Below, in pieces: positions 9,494 through 21,405 of a DNA stretch of 64,000 nt. The first letter of the stretch is position 1; each line of letters begins with the position of its first letter. Where the stretch lies: assembly GCA_907163375.1 (NCBI GenBank), contig CAJQUW010013637.1:468777-532776 (forward strand), given 5' to 3'. Under the pieces are notes generated by a model, which searched no databases, had not been told where the DNA came from, and was given only the letters and a program-made list of their open reading frames with translations. The position numbers and the translations under genes are program-made. The stretch comes from Prostheceraeus crozeri. Its lineage: Eukaryota; Platyhelminthes; Polycladida; Euryleptidae.

Positions 9494-11505
9494 CAGTGTT
9501 CGTACTGGCCGATTTCGCATTTTTCGCGCCCCGCCCTGCGATTCGCGCCCCCAACTAATTGGTCTAAGATACATGTATGCACGAGCGTAAGGTCAATACA
9601 TACATTTTTCAAACATATATGGAATTCATATAGGCATATTTACGGGTCAATTTCATAGGTCTGACGATTTACAGCATTTATTAGATACCTTTGATGGAGT
9701 AGATGAAAACATAATTGATTAATGGATGGCCCTGCATGGAGCAGACAACCACATGATATTAATGAGATCATATACGAACATATAAGTACGTTATAATGTA
9801 TTCATTCTAATTCGGTACTATAATATTTCCGCAACGTTGAATCAAATGAGCCTAAGGAACCCCGAAAATGCCTTTTCCAGTTCCAATTGGCTAGGATTTG
9901 GTTGTGGGGCCTTAGAAAAATGCCCGAAATCACTACAACCAAATCTGGGCCAAATGGAACCGAACCAAAGACTAAAATCGGGGTGTTAGGGCCTGTCATA
10001 CCTGACATTTTCTCGGTGTAGTCAACGTCTTCGTTAAAATAACGTCGCTACACTTTCCATCTGGTACTGAAATGTAACATAATAAGTTTCATTAATACAC
10101 CGTAAGAGTTTATGCCCTATTTTCCTTGTGATTTAAATGAAGAAAAGATCAGAAATGAAAGTACAAATGTAAGCAGTTTCATTCAATCAGGTACATGATG
10201 ATCAAGCTGTGTTGAATCAAAATGCTGTCTAAAAGCGCTAGGCACTGATAAAGAAAATATCACTTCAATTTCTTGGGAGAAATAACTTTCAGTTCTTCAT
10301 GTGCTTTTCGCTTCAAAGTACTAGTCATGAGCTTCTCAGCTACTGCTCGTTCCTTTTCTTCCATCTTCTCCTTCTCATCAAGCAGAGCTTTAAGGTGGTC
10401 CTCCTCTTCCTTTAATGACCGCAATGCCTCCTCCTGCATTTTCACGAGGCTTTCTTTCCGTTTCATGATATCGCTGATTCGCTTTTCGTTGTTTTTGAGA
10501 CCGGACTCTAACTCATTCAGCTTTGAATCATTTTTCTTCTGATTTTCGAAAGTTTTTAATATATCCTTCTCTGCTGCCTTCTTCTTCCTTGCTGCCTCTT
10601 CCTCCATCTCGCTCTTCAAACGCAGCTCATATGCTTGTTTGGCTTTGGCAACTTTCTCCAAAAGTGCCTGTGTCACTTCGAAGTTTCGCGATGAGATATT
10701 ATTCGATGCCATGGCGCTCTTAATAACGACGATCGCATTTATTGTAGTCGCGGACAGGTTACTCCGTTTCTTTGTCACTAGATCAGGCAGCAAACTGAAC
10801 ACCCTCTCCACTTCTGCGTTTCCGTGGGGTAATGTCATCGTGACTCGAGCCAGACGACTCAGAGTTGGCATCTTTGAGGACATTTTCTGCCAGTATTCTC
10901 CAATGTCCATTGGCTTCTCTGTTGTACCTTGGAGGAGTCGAGCTTCAACTTCAAGAGTAGAAATCTCGTTTTGAGGAACAATTTGGGGAAAGCACTTCGC
11001 AAGAGTCTTCGCCCAGTTCTCCAGGTCAGCATCGTTCGAATGATGTGGGGAAAGAAATTGGCACGATTGAAGCACATCATTTTCAAACGGTAAGTACTTG
11101 AGGAGCTTTTCAGTTCCCCTCCTGAAGAATCGCTTCACCCTTTCAAAAATGTAATACGCAGTGATGATAAATAGTCCCTCAATAAAATGTAGAATACGCA
11201 GTGATGATTACGGTATGTCGTAGTAGGTTTACACACTATACCTATTTGTTAGTGTTATGTCAGGAAGGCATTTTCTGGAATAAGAAGGAAAATATTCAAT
11301 TCTATTACTGTCATCAATCTGATACATAGTCGTAGACACATCTAACAGTTCCCAGTGACATATTATAGTCAAATATTTTTTGGGGAGCGAAAATATATGG
11401 GACAATATTGGGGCGCGAAAATATTTTCGGAATTTTCGCGCCCGCCTTCATTTTTCGCGCATTCGCGCCCGTTTTTACGGAATTCGCGCCCCAGTACGAA
11501 CACTG
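9494..11505 (-). mobile_element. Second hAT-type element with 6-bp duplication
   Basis: The ends CAGTGTTCGTACTGG and CCAGTACGAACACTG are perfect inverted repeats of 15 bp. They are flanked by identical TTAGTG (9488-9493 and 11506-11511). Just inside both ends the word TTCGCGCCC recurs several times, forming GC-rich subterminal clusters. The single coding segment is the C-terminal end of a hAT transposase with a long charged tail. Confidence 0.88.
10260..11138 (-). pseudogene. hAT transposase C-terminus with coiled-coil tail
   Basis: This 292-residue frame has the hAT dimerisation signature PHGNAEVERVFSLLPDLVTK at about residues 104-123, preceded by a short linker (MDIGEYWQKMSSKMPTLSRL). From about residue 165 to the end it is almost entirely Lys, Glu, Arg and Leu in heptad-like spacing and ends in basic HEELKVISPKKLK, which could serve as a nuclear signal. 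The N-terminal zinc finger and the catalytic core are absent, and the remaining left part of the element has no long frame, so it is a deletion derivative rather than an autonomous copy. The frame itself has no stop. A domesticated or repressor role is possible but unproven. Confidence 0.7.
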
Positions 11506-11511
11506 TTAGTG

Positions 11512-14500
11512 ATATTGCGATGAAGAATGTTGCTTGCAGTTCGAACGCAATTTTTTCGAACGAAAGCAAGAATTGAAAATGGCATATTTTGTCTACTTTT
11601 ACATGATCATATTTTATAATTTGTTAGATGACTATGATTAGATATTTTATAAGGTACACTTAGCTTCTCAGTCAAATGAACGAAATTTTGTTGTGTAGGT
11701 GAAGTTCATTGGCTCCTTCTGGTACGGATATCTGTCTACTGAATTTACAATATTACTTCAGTCTCAATTTTGAATTACTGACAAGTTAAAATCGATTTTG
11801 ACGGTGAGTGCTACGACATAATCATCAGTCAGGACAAGAAGAAAAATGTTAATATAACTGTCGTCAACTCAATAGATGCTCGAAGACAATGAGTATCACA
11901 AGATTATCAGTCTGTCTGAAATACTGAAACACAAATTTTTGAATTTGTATTCATTCAATGAAATATGGTTGTCTCAAAGACAATATTGTAGCATGGCGAT
12001 ATAACTCGAATTTTCGTAAATATAGAAACTTTATCTTCCTGTAGTGACTTCCCAATAGTTACTTTGAGACTGGTCGGGCGAGGGCAAAACCGCACATTTT
12101 CTGAATCTTCTCGTCGAGACGGAGCCAACGGTGCAACTGGTTGTCGTGACTAATTGCACAAATTCAATGTGTTTGAAAGTTTCGTGTCAGAAGAGGAGAG
12201 CACAACTACAGCTGCAAGCCACTGCGAATGCACGAATGCTCATGGCATGGACATGATTGGCACTTCCATTCCAACTTTATCCGCTACTTATTCACTTTTA
12301 ATGCACATGTCTTAAATACTTTGGCCAGGCGTAGGTTTAAGCATGCCATTGACCGCTCCATTGCAATGAGCTTCATGGCGTGCCAACAGACAGTGAACAA
12401 TGCATTGTTTACTGTCTGTTGGCACGACACGAAAAGATTTTGCACCGCACTCAAACATGCGAGGCTTCACGGATCCAGAGCGCGCCATCTTCAATAGCAC
12501 TGCCACTAACTGTCCGCTCTATCAATTAGATGTTGGAGAAGTTCTGAAGATATGAATATTTGTCAGAGTCGAGGAGTCATAACAAGCATCGTCGATAACA
12601 AGTTTATCTGCATTCAACATTTATCAATAACAACAAGGACATTGAGTGTTATCAGCGTATTTGAAATATCCGAAATATTGAAATACTGAGACAAAATTTG
12701 TTTCAGCTGTCGCTTAATTGATACGTTGATATGCAACAACTCAAATTTCTTCGAAAAAAAGTTGAATGCAAACCGAAGTTTTAGCTGCGGAATCCGCAAA
12801 TGCAATGTGATCAGATTGTTCAAAGGGGAATCAGGTATAACCGTTGAGGATGAAAATCCTGACGGAAAAATCGCAATGCTCACAGCACTGATGATCATGC
12901 TTGTCGTCAAATTCTTAACACTTATCAATTGCACGTTTTCCAATTGTTGGCAAGGCTTAGGAGTGAAGGTGCCGAGCAGCCTGTTGTGCAGTCCTTCATC
13001 TTGATCAGCAATTCTAGATATTTTAAGCCAGTTTGGGCCATTCCGAGCCGCACTGATGAGCCCTTGTAGTGCGAAACGCAGCGTCTGCGGCTGTCAAGGA
13101 ATTTTCGTGCATAATTTGTTTAAGTCTGAGGACATCTTACTATTTTGAAATATATTAATCGATATGCTTGAACGTTCCTCGATTACGAATTCCACTGCTA
13201 TGCTACATGTGGAGAAATATTGTATCCATTTGATCAACTTTATTCTAACGATGACGGTCGATTGGTGATTTGATATTTGACAGTAGGCTTGCCATCTACC
13301 GCCTAAGGTTACCTGCTGTGGTTTGATAAGAGGATTGAAGGGTTTGCGATTGAGCTTAAGATCAAGTTATTCGAGTGGGGCCCTGCACATTTATCATGCA
13401 CAGACTCAATGACACTACATCTAATTAGCAATACAAATGAAACAAAATAAAATATGCGATGAAATATAATATTGGGAAAATGATTTGAAAATTCATTACG
13501 ATGATAATGAACTAATAAAGCAAAAAATTGAAATGAATAAGAAAGCAAATGAGTAAGATATTAAGTTATAAAAATATGTATAATCGAAATCTGCCTCTAC
13601 CAGTCACCATTGACAGTTCGGAACGACCGTGATTCGGACAATGTGATTTTCTCATACAATCAGCACATCACTAAGAAGCTAACGCAAATCGCTGCACTGT
13701 CATCTAAAATAACTATTCATCAAATATTTCTTAAGGAACTGTCAAATGAGTGGAAAACGCAACCTAATGGGCGGTGCGCCGTTCTGAATCTGTCTTCAGT
13801 TTAGTGGGTAGAGTTAATTTAATATTCAGTTCTATTTGCGCAACAGTCATAAATTGCATGGAATACATACGCATTCGGAAGCGATTTGCATAGAAAAAAA
13901 TTACCCCAGTATTTTCACATATATACTTATGTCTTTTAAGGTGAATGCACATTTATTTCTACAAATGGATTGTGCGCGATGACCGTTGTTAAATAATGGA
14001 AATAGAACCATATAATAATCACCCCTTTTCAAAACATTTTGCTGAGAGATTTCATTCAAGGAAGGTTCATTGTCATTGTCAATCTTTGTTTTTAGATTAA
14101 CTTCTGCCATTTCATTTTATGCCAACTTCATATTTGAAAGAAATTCTGTCGAGATACCTCTGTTGTTCAATGCCTAAAGTGATCGATAATATTAGCTTAT
14201 CTCATTAAGAATTGTCATTTATTCCGCATGTTATGTAAATCATGACAACCAAACGAATGTTGCTTAAATCTAGCATCACATGAAATCTAAAATATTCACC
14301 ATGTGGATAGCGCCACAAACATCGTTATCTCCGAATAAACAGACTTACAGATTTTGCGTAATCGAGGGATTCCTAGTGCATGTAATCATGGATAGATTTT
14401 GCGTAGATGATGATCTACAGATTGCTAATTGATAGAAGCCTCTCCAGAATTTCCGAATATAATTGTTTACTCAACATGTCAGAGTTGACATAATCGTCAG

Positions 14501-14588
14501 AGCAAGATAATGCGAGCCAGATAATATCAAACAAATATCTATGATGATCACTTGGGATTGATGCTTTAATATCTGTATGGGTAGCATA
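11512..14588. other. Long gene-poor stretch
   Basis: About 3.1 kb of AT-rich DNA. Open frames are short and lack motifs. The only structure I see is the palindrome at 12380-12425. Confidence 0.5.
12380..12425. repeat. 46-bp near-perfect palindrome
   Basis: The left half GTGCCAACAGACAGTG is mirrored by ACTGTCTGTTGGCAC with the centre AACAATGCATTGTT. Only one base pair is mismatched and there is no spacer, so the strand can fold as a cruciform. I see no longer arms around it and no target duplication. Confidence 0.85.
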
Positions 14589-14590
14589 TA

Positions 14591-15312
14591 GTCCGGCAAC
14601 CAGAGCATACTCTGCAGGGAACGAGGCCGAAAATGAGACTTTCACAGAATAATTTACATCCTATGCCTTCTACGAATTTGCGCGTCTGCCGAGTTCTAGT
14701 CAGTTCCTCTTCTTGTCAGACACGATCAAGGAAAAACACATGTTAATCCAATGGGAGGCAGATTGCAGTTTTTGGTCAAAATGAATTTATCTTTGTTTTC
14801 GCCTGTTATGATAAAAATACTCAGTCAAGAACCATAGTTTTTGACATGGAATGTCTTTAGGTCATTTCTTATCAGGTTCATGAATATTTATCTATGAAAC
14901 TACATGCATTCAGATTTGACAAGCCTCCTACTTTCGACAAGCACCAATATGTTGGGCCACTTTATCCACATTGAACCACATTATCGCATATACAGCCGAT
15001 CAAAAGCATGATAATATCACACACACATGATAGGAAATGACCTGAAGACATTCCATGTCAAAAATAATGACTCTAGACTTGATACTTTCTAGTTTACAAG
15101 CGGAAACATAGAAAATGTCATTTTCGCAAAAAACTGCAATATGCGTCCCATTGGATTTACATGTGTTTTTCTTTGATCGTGTCTGACAAATAGAGGAACT
15201 CACTAGAACTCGACAGACGCGCGAATTCGTAATGGGTATAGGGTGTACATCATTCTGTAGAAGTCTCATTTTCGGCCTCGTTCCCTGCAGAAACTCGCTC
15301 TGGTTGCCGGAC
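14591..15312. mobile_element. Fold-back (long inverted repeat) element
   Basis: Two arms of about 285 bp (14591-14872 and 15026-15312) are inverted copies of each other at roughly 80-85 percent by eye, separated by about 150 bp. Shared landmarks are GTCCGGCAACCAGAGC at the outer ends, TGCAGGGAACGAGGCCGAAA, GTCAGACACGATCAA and TTGACATGGAATGTCTT. Both outer ends abut TA (14589-14590 and 15313-15314), which suggests a Tc1/mariner-type MITE. No protein is encoded. Confidence 0.75.
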
Positions 15313-15314
15313 TA

Positions 15315-17159
15315 ATAATTTATGTTATTTAATGATTTGTTGCAAATTCCAGCGAAGCTGAACATTGATCGAATGCAGTCACTTCTTTGAATACAAAATT
15401 ATCCTTCGAGGAGTGTTCCACAGTATTTCTTACATCATCTCCGACAATATGATTTCTAATCCATAACTAATCTGATAGCTGGGTTGTTGGAAGCTTTCAT
15501 GGCATCATCTTCACTTACACTTATTTCATCAATCTAGTATGTCTTTCGAACCTACTCTCTTCATTGAACACTCATCAGTGCCAGCATCACCTACTGTTCT
15601 GAAGAACGTTGGAGGCCAACAGAAGAGGTAACTCAGCTTCACGCACTCCAGCATATCTACTTTTCTGATTCTCGACGTCGAATGTATCCTCAACAAGCTT
15701 CTACTAGACCAGTATTCATAATTGTCCACTACCTTTTTATCAGATTTCTCCAATGCCTTGTGTTAAGATCCTTATACATGTACAATGTGCATGCAATGTA
15801 CAACAGAATAAGCAAATGCTTCCATTAGTCGTACACTTGCCGTCCGCTTATCGAAGACAACTGAGAATAGCAGTACCGATGCACAGTTCGATTTGCTGAT
15901 ACTACGCCAACCTCCACGGTCTTTCTGCACTGTTTCTGCTGATAGATGTAGCCTCATCTAATCCCCATCCGCTCAAAGCGTTGCTCCTTGTCTACATGTG
16001 GACTGTCTACACGGTTATTGATATGATCGGTATTACCAACGTCTGATATGGCAAAGCAGCGCTTGAAAGAAAAAATCAGTGCAATCAAAAGATGTGCAAG
16101 ATGTGCTTCTTTCATACTTTTTTGTATTGTGATCTTTTCTTCATGCTGCTCAAAAAATGTCTAATTATCCATTGAAAATGACGCACATTGTTCATTCACT
16201 GTAATGTATCCCAGGTTGGTGTGACATTCGCAGTATTGTTTACCGAGTTTGATAATTAAATGCCTTCTCTGAAGTTAACTATCATAAATAACTTTTACCT
16301 TGTCAGATTATTTCAAAACAATGACTTCCCGGCTTTCTGACTTCGCAGCCATGACTCGATCCACGACTCTACCTGTCATACAGCAACGTATAACATATGT
16401 TTCACAACTTGTCACACAATTTATCTGCTGAGACATATGACTCTGTTAGAAGTAAACTGTTTCCACAGAAATGTTCACATGCTCATGAAGTCACGAAGTT
16501 AAAATTTGTTTAAATGTGTAATGAAACAAAATTTTAAAACCCCGAGTGTGATCATCAAGCTTGCCGGTACTATTTGAAACAACACCGAGTGAACAAATAA
16601 TTAAGAAAAGTGGAGTTGGACTTCCAAAAATTAGGTCTGAGTATCATTTCGTGATGCACATTTGAACTTACATGGATGAAACTTCCTGTATTTCGAAGTA
16701 GAATGAATAATTTCTAAGTAGAAATAAATTAGAATAATAATAATAATAAAGTAGACTGTAATTTCGGCTCCCCTGAAGCTGGCTGTGACAGCCGAAATAT
16801 TGGGCGCTTATAAGAAAAACAATATACACTATATAATAATTGATAACATATATTGTAGCTTTGGCTCTCCTTCTATCATTCCTGTAATTCATCTATCGTC
16901 TTCATTATTTCTTCATATTCTTCATCATTCTTCAATATCGTCTAATTCACATAAGATATGACACTCGCTAAGTTTCATGTTCATTTTTTGCCGTGTCCTG
17001 TTTTAATTTAATGTAACCTGCTTGACCATAAAATGTTTTTCTTTCAGCTTTTCCCAGTCTTTAAAGTGCAATAACTATAAGATGGAAAAGAGACATAATT
17101 AGAAATGATAATTCTACAAAGAAATTGCCAATGTTCACATAGGATAGCAAAATTTAAAT
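15315..17159. other. Gene-poor stretch with a short AAT microsatellite
   Basis: No convincing gene. A short (AAT)n run lies at about 16733-16750. The remaining open frames are under 80 codons and lack motifs. Confidence 0.5.
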
Positions 17160-17934
17160 CAGGGGTGTCCAAAATATGGCCCGCGGGCCAACTCTGGCCC
17201 GCGACGATAGATCGGCAAGTGATGGTCAGATTAATATCTGTGTTTGATGAATTCCCTGGCTCAGTTTCTAGTTTAAATTTTGCTACTCATTATATTGTTA
17301 GTAATATGTTTACGACCTATGAAACTCGAAACGTTCATATCAATCAATCGTTCATATTGATCAATACGTTCATATCAATCAATCGCTCACGGTTCCATCC
17401 TCGATTCAATAAGAGCTCATCGATTTACAATGCTCTGAATTTCAAAAAACCCAATACCAAAGGAAATCGCTGTTGAAATTTTATGCTGATCTCGACAATA
17501 CCAAGTTTTTAAATCTGAAACAGCATGCCAAGAAAATTGGCTGTCTTTTCCGAAGTACCTACATTTGCGAGAAAATGTTTTCGGTAACGAAACTTAATGA
17601 AAGTAAATTACGTTCAAAACTCACTGATGACCATTTGCAGGATATACGCCGAACGTCGACAACTAGTTTTACGCCAGATGTAAAGAAACTTTCTGTTGTG
17701 AAAAATGTCATGTTTCACATTAAAGAATTATCCACTGATTTAGCTTGAAGCTTTGTCTAACATACCTATGCTACAATGGAACCCATTCGAAATACAATTG
17801 ATTACACTGAATATATGCTTCTGAAACAATTCTCATGTACTGTATAGTAAAGTGTATAATCTTATTTTCTTTGGCCCGCACGGAGGTTGAAACTTGATAT
17901 TTGGCCCGCCTGAAAATGTAATTGGACATCCCTG
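17160..17934 (+). mobile_element. Short hAT deletion derivative
   Basis: The ends read CAGGGGTGTCCAA on the left and, complemented, CAGGGATGTCCAA on the right, with GGCCCGC words just inside both ends, a signature of a widespread hAT group. The flanks ATTTAAAT and ATTTAAGC agree in six of eight positions, consistent with a slightly decayed 8-bp duplication. At 775 bp it retains only the C-terminal coding part. Confidence 0.75.
17473..17748 (+). pseudogene. hAT transposase C-terminal fragment (ZBED/GTF2IRD2-like)
   Basis: The 91-residue frame contains LFRSTYICEKMFSVTKLNES followed by LRSKLTDDHLQDIRR and a TTSFTPD motif. This is the hAT dimerisation domain in the form found in the transposase lineage related to ZBED5 and GTF2IRD2 (family knowledge). 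It ends with a TGA close to the right terminal repeat. The catalytic core has been deleted with the element interior, so this cannot be a functional transposase. Confidence 0.7.
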
Positions 17935-18453
17935 ATTTAAGCGCATGATAGCTTCAATTTGGGGCCTAGCAAATTATGCGAATCATGGCTCATAAATTGC
18001 ACAATATGCCAACATGACAATGTCTATGAAATTATTAATCACACGCTACACTTGCCCATCATCATAGCGAATTCAAGCGGACATTCCTGTTTTGCTAGAC
18101 TTTGGACATTTGACAACAACTACTAAAAAGTCCCTGGGCGGGCGCATCAGTCTGCTGTCGCTGTAACTGAGTTGTTAAAGTTAACAGAGACCGCGAAAAC
18201 GGAAGCTGTTAAATGGGCGAATAAATTGCGACGTTATCCTTCTGTTCCGTCATGCTTCTGTTAAACTTTAACAGTCTCTGTCAAGTTTTTGTCATGATAG
18301 ATATCTAACTAATCAACTTCGGTATTGTACTTAGATTGGCAGAAGCAAGTCACGTGACTTCTTCGTTACCGTCAACGTACCATTATGAACGCAATGTCTC
18401 GAAAGCTTTCTCATTCATTTGTGTGTCTTGTGAGAAGTACGTCTATTGTTGCA

Positions 18454-19319
18454 ATGCCGAAAGCAAAATCGAAAAGGACGGAAAACTATTCGCAGGTAGA
18501 AATCCGGTATATCATAGAATTCTACACGAAACATAATGCAGTTCTATCAGCAAAATTTTCTTCTAATACATCCCTAGTAAAGAAAAACAGCCTTTATAAC
18601 GAATTGGTTGAGTCGGTTAACGCCCTGTCCTCAACAACTCGAACCTTAACGAGTATAAAAGACAAATGGCAAAATCTACAAAGAGGAGTACGGACAAAGG
18701 TGGCCAGTTTTATAAGAGAGAAAAATAAAGAACGAAAAATTACCGGTAAGTACGATACACAGTTTGATTTTTATTTGAATGCTGGCTTTAATGTTTCTTC
18801 TTCTTCAGGTGGTGGAGAACCATTAATCGATACGACAGCAGATGAGCTCACAATACTCAACGATGAGGAGAAGAAAATATTCATGCTTCTGCCACGTGAA
18901 TCCATCTTTGGGATTTCAGGTGCGACGGAAAGTGGCCAACATTCAATATGTGCTCGATTGATAGACATACCGACGTATCTAATGATGAATCCTCGAATGA
19001 CGAAAATGAAGATCCAGTTACCCCAGCAAGAGGATCAACGACAAGCCCTAAACAACGGTCAGAAATAAGGAAGAGATATAGACCAAGATGGGAGTCTGTT
19101 CGAAACAGAATGACATCAGAGGACTACTATATGAGGATGTGTAAAATTGAGGAGGAGAAACTAGAAGAACAACGCCGTCACAACAAATTCATGGAAGAAA
19201 TTGCTGTTCAGCATTTAAACGAAACGACCCGTCACCATAAGGAGCAAGAGTGTAACATGCGACATGACAGTTTGACGGCAGAACAACCAATGACTTATCA
19301 ACAGTTACTGAGTATGTAA
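18454..19319 (+). CDS. Harbinger Myb/SANT-like DNA-binding protein
   Basis: I chose the ATG at 18454 (MPKAKSKRTENYSQVEI) because the SANT-like helix begins there; an earlier ATG at 18385 is in frame but adds unlike sequence. A 63-bp intron (18746-18808, GTAAGT to TTCTTCAG) is a multiple of three, and removing it creates the family motif KITGGGEPL. The motif GISGATESG, typical of these proteins, follows. The acidic and Lys/Glu-rich C-terminal part (DVSNDESSNDENEDP to QQLLSM) is in another frame starting near 18908-18970, so either a second small intron or one frame slip lies there. The protein should guide the nuclease to the element ends. Confidence 0.7.
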
Positions 19320-20052
19320 GCCATTCCATGTCGCTTGACCTTGATTATTTAGTATAAATATAATTATAAACTTGGATATTTATTGACTTTTAGTATGAAT
19401 CGTATTATAAATACAATAAAGCGTTCATGAATTTTTCTGAATTGAACTTACTAGACAATAAAAGGTTTGACTTCCAAATCATAACATGAAGCAAGATTAG
19501 CCTAAGAATTTTTAGGCCGTAACATTTAATAGTATCCAAAATCGATAAAAATTTGGATATTATAATGACATTGATAAGAATAAAATTGCAGGATCTCCCT
19601 TTTCCGTAAGTCAGAGTTATATGTTTTATAATATTTTGTTGATACTTTTGAGATATCTCTTATGATCTCTAAAAATAACATATTTTTGTAATTTCAAAAA
19701 AGTCTATGGTAGATTATAATGTCCACTTACTTCTGCAATTTTATTCTAATATGTTCAACAAACTCCCATGTCGAGCAATTAATTTGATAGCCATTGATAT
19801 GGTTATCTGAATTGAATTTTCAAGTCGATTGTAATTCTGACGTAAGAATTAAATAATCTGAAGTAAACACGTTAAAATTAAGTTAAAGTAAATAATTTAG
19901 GCCTAATACTGCGCTCTACACGTAACAACCTTCCGTATGCGATCAGATAAAATTTGCAATATTTTTGTGCATTTATTTAAATTATGAAAACAAAAAGAAT
20001 TGTAATCTGAACAATTGTCATATTTTCATTGACATGTTATATAAAAGAGATT
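19320..20052. other. Non-coding middle of the Harbinger element
   Basis: Space between the two convergent Harbinger genes. It contains a perfect 15-bp inverted repeat, AGAATAAAATTGCAG at 19577-19591 and its complement at 19733-19747, which may be the ends of a tiny MITE or a 3'-end hairpin. No open frame of note. Confidence 0.5.
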
Positions 20053-21135
20053 TTACATAAAAACGTTTTGAATAAGTCGTCCTCTAGTTTGGATACCGCT
20101 AGATGTATCGGTCAATTCGAAACTGCTACCGCTATGTGACTCTTCTGATTCTTCAGATCCTTCAGTCAAAATATAGTTGGACTCGATTTGCCGTTCTACA
20201 GCAATATTATGTAAAACACCGCAAGCCATTATGATTTTTGAAGCTTTCAGTGGTGAAAACATGATGGGTTTAGTTAAACAACGAAATCGAGCCTTAAGTA
20301 AACCATTACATCGTTCAATTGTACTACGACCTCTTTTATGCGCAGCATTGAACCTCCTTTCTGATGGAGTACACGGGTTCATTAATGGAGTTAATAGCCA
20401 ATGTGATAAGGGATATGCAGAATCTCCAAGTAACCATCCTTCAGGCATGTCTGACTCGGTGAACTTTGTCCAAACATTTGAATTACGAACGATAAAAGCG
20501 TCGTGAGAGCTACCTGGCCATTTTGGAGACAAACTATATATTCGCAGCGTTGAGTCACAAACAATTTGACAATTCACTGAGTAAAATCCCTTTCTGTTGA
20601 CAAAAACCTTTTCGTTGTGTTTAGGACCAAAGATAGGAATATGGCAGCCATCAATACAACCAATAGTTTTAGGTAATCCACAATACCGGTAGAATCGATC
20701 CATCTCTCGTAAAAGATGATCTTCATCACCCCAATTAATATACCGATCGTTTATCTTGTTGAGTTCATTTGAAACCGTATGAACACAGTTTCCTGCAGAT
20801 CGTTCAGAAATCCCATGAATATCACCGATCATAGAAAGAAACCCTCCTTGACAGTAATAGCGAAGAGCAGTACATACTTGAATTTCTACTGATAGACTTC
20901 GACCGCGATTTGATGCTCGTTCCAATGGATGACGCAGAACTTCACATATATCACAAACAACAGCTTTCGGAAATCTGTATCTATCAAAAAAATCTTCATC
21001 ACTAAGTACGTCGATAGGATTGATGCGTGTTTTATACTCTCGATGAGCTCTAGAAAATTGTCCGTCTGCCATCACTCTCCACATGTCACCAGTAGCCCAT
21101 AAACTCCGTTGTGAAAACGAATGACTTGCGACCAC
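20053..21135 (-). CDS. PIF/Harbinger DDE nuclease, full length
   Basis: This 360-residue uninterrupted protein is related to the vertebrate HARBI1 family. The N-terminal helical domain includes ALRYYCQGGFLSMIGDIHGI. The catalytic residues are visible: Asp at about 162 in GCIDGCHIP, Asp at about 238 in GWLLGDSAYPL, and Glu at about 274 in RSTIERCNGLLKARF, with the conserved PGSSHDAFIVRNS before the second Asp and HNIAVE after the core. Length and motif order match complete family members (usually about 350 residues). It converges on the Myb-like gene inside matching terminal repeats. I see no stop or frame slip, so activity is possible on sequence grounds. Confidence 0.88.
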   Translation of the reverse strand: MVASHSFSQRSLWATGDMWRVMADGQFSRAHREYKTRINPIDVLSDEDFFDRYRFPKAVVCDICEVLRHPLERASNRGRSLSVEIQVCTALRYYCQGGFLSMIGDIHGISERSAGNCVHTVSNELNKINDRYINWGDEDHLLREMDRFYRYCGLPKTIGCIDGCHIPIFGPKHNEKVFVNRKGFYSVNCQIVCDSTLRIYSLSPKWPGSSHDAFIVRNSNVWTKFTESDMPEGWLLGDSAYPLSHWLLTPLMNPCTPSERRFNAAHKRGRSTIERCNGLLKARFRCLTKPIMFSPLKASKIIMACGVLHNIAVERQIESNYILTEGSEESEESHSGSSFELTDTSSGIQTRGRLIQNVFM

Positions 21136-21405
21136 AATTACACGAAAGATTTAAGTTACTCGTAAAATAATGCATTGTCATTGGACAACAGAGGGTTTGA
21201 CAGAGGGCATAGCCTCTGTAAGAAAATTCCTCTGACAACAACAGCCTCCGTCAGATAACAGTATACTGATGCATCCAATTTAGTAGTGACTGTTAATCTA
21301 GATAACAGCCCCTGTCAAAACAGCCAACTGATGCGGTGAAAATATGAATAACAGGGGTTGTTAAGATAACAGCGCTGTAACAGCAGACTGATGCCCCCGC
21401 CCCCT

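Larger units (their letters stand above)
18136..21402. mobile_element. PIF/Harbinger element, nuclease gene whole
   Basis: The ends GGGCGGGCGCATCAGTCTGC and, complemented on the right, GGGCGGGGGCATCAGTCTGC are inverted repeats, followed by GTTAACAG-type words. The flanking 3 bp are CCT on both sides (18133-18135 and 21403-21405). It carries the two-gene set of an autonomous Harbinger: a Myb/SANT-like gene on plus and a full-length DDE nuclease on minus, convergent. It is among the best preserved elements in the window. Confidence 0.88.

Noticed and set aside
10273-10974. Plus-strand Ser/Phe-rich open frames opposite the second hAT gene
   Set aside because: They are the antisense shadow of the Lys/Glu-rich coiled-coil coding region on the minus strand.
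17160-17934. SINE interpretation of the short element
   Set aside because: No tRNA-like promoter boxes or A-rich tail; inverted CAGGGGTGTCCAA ends and a hAT dimerisation domain identify it as hAT.
20177-20506. 109-codon plus-strand frame
   Set aside because: Lies wholly opposite the conserved Harbinger nuclease and has no motif of its own.
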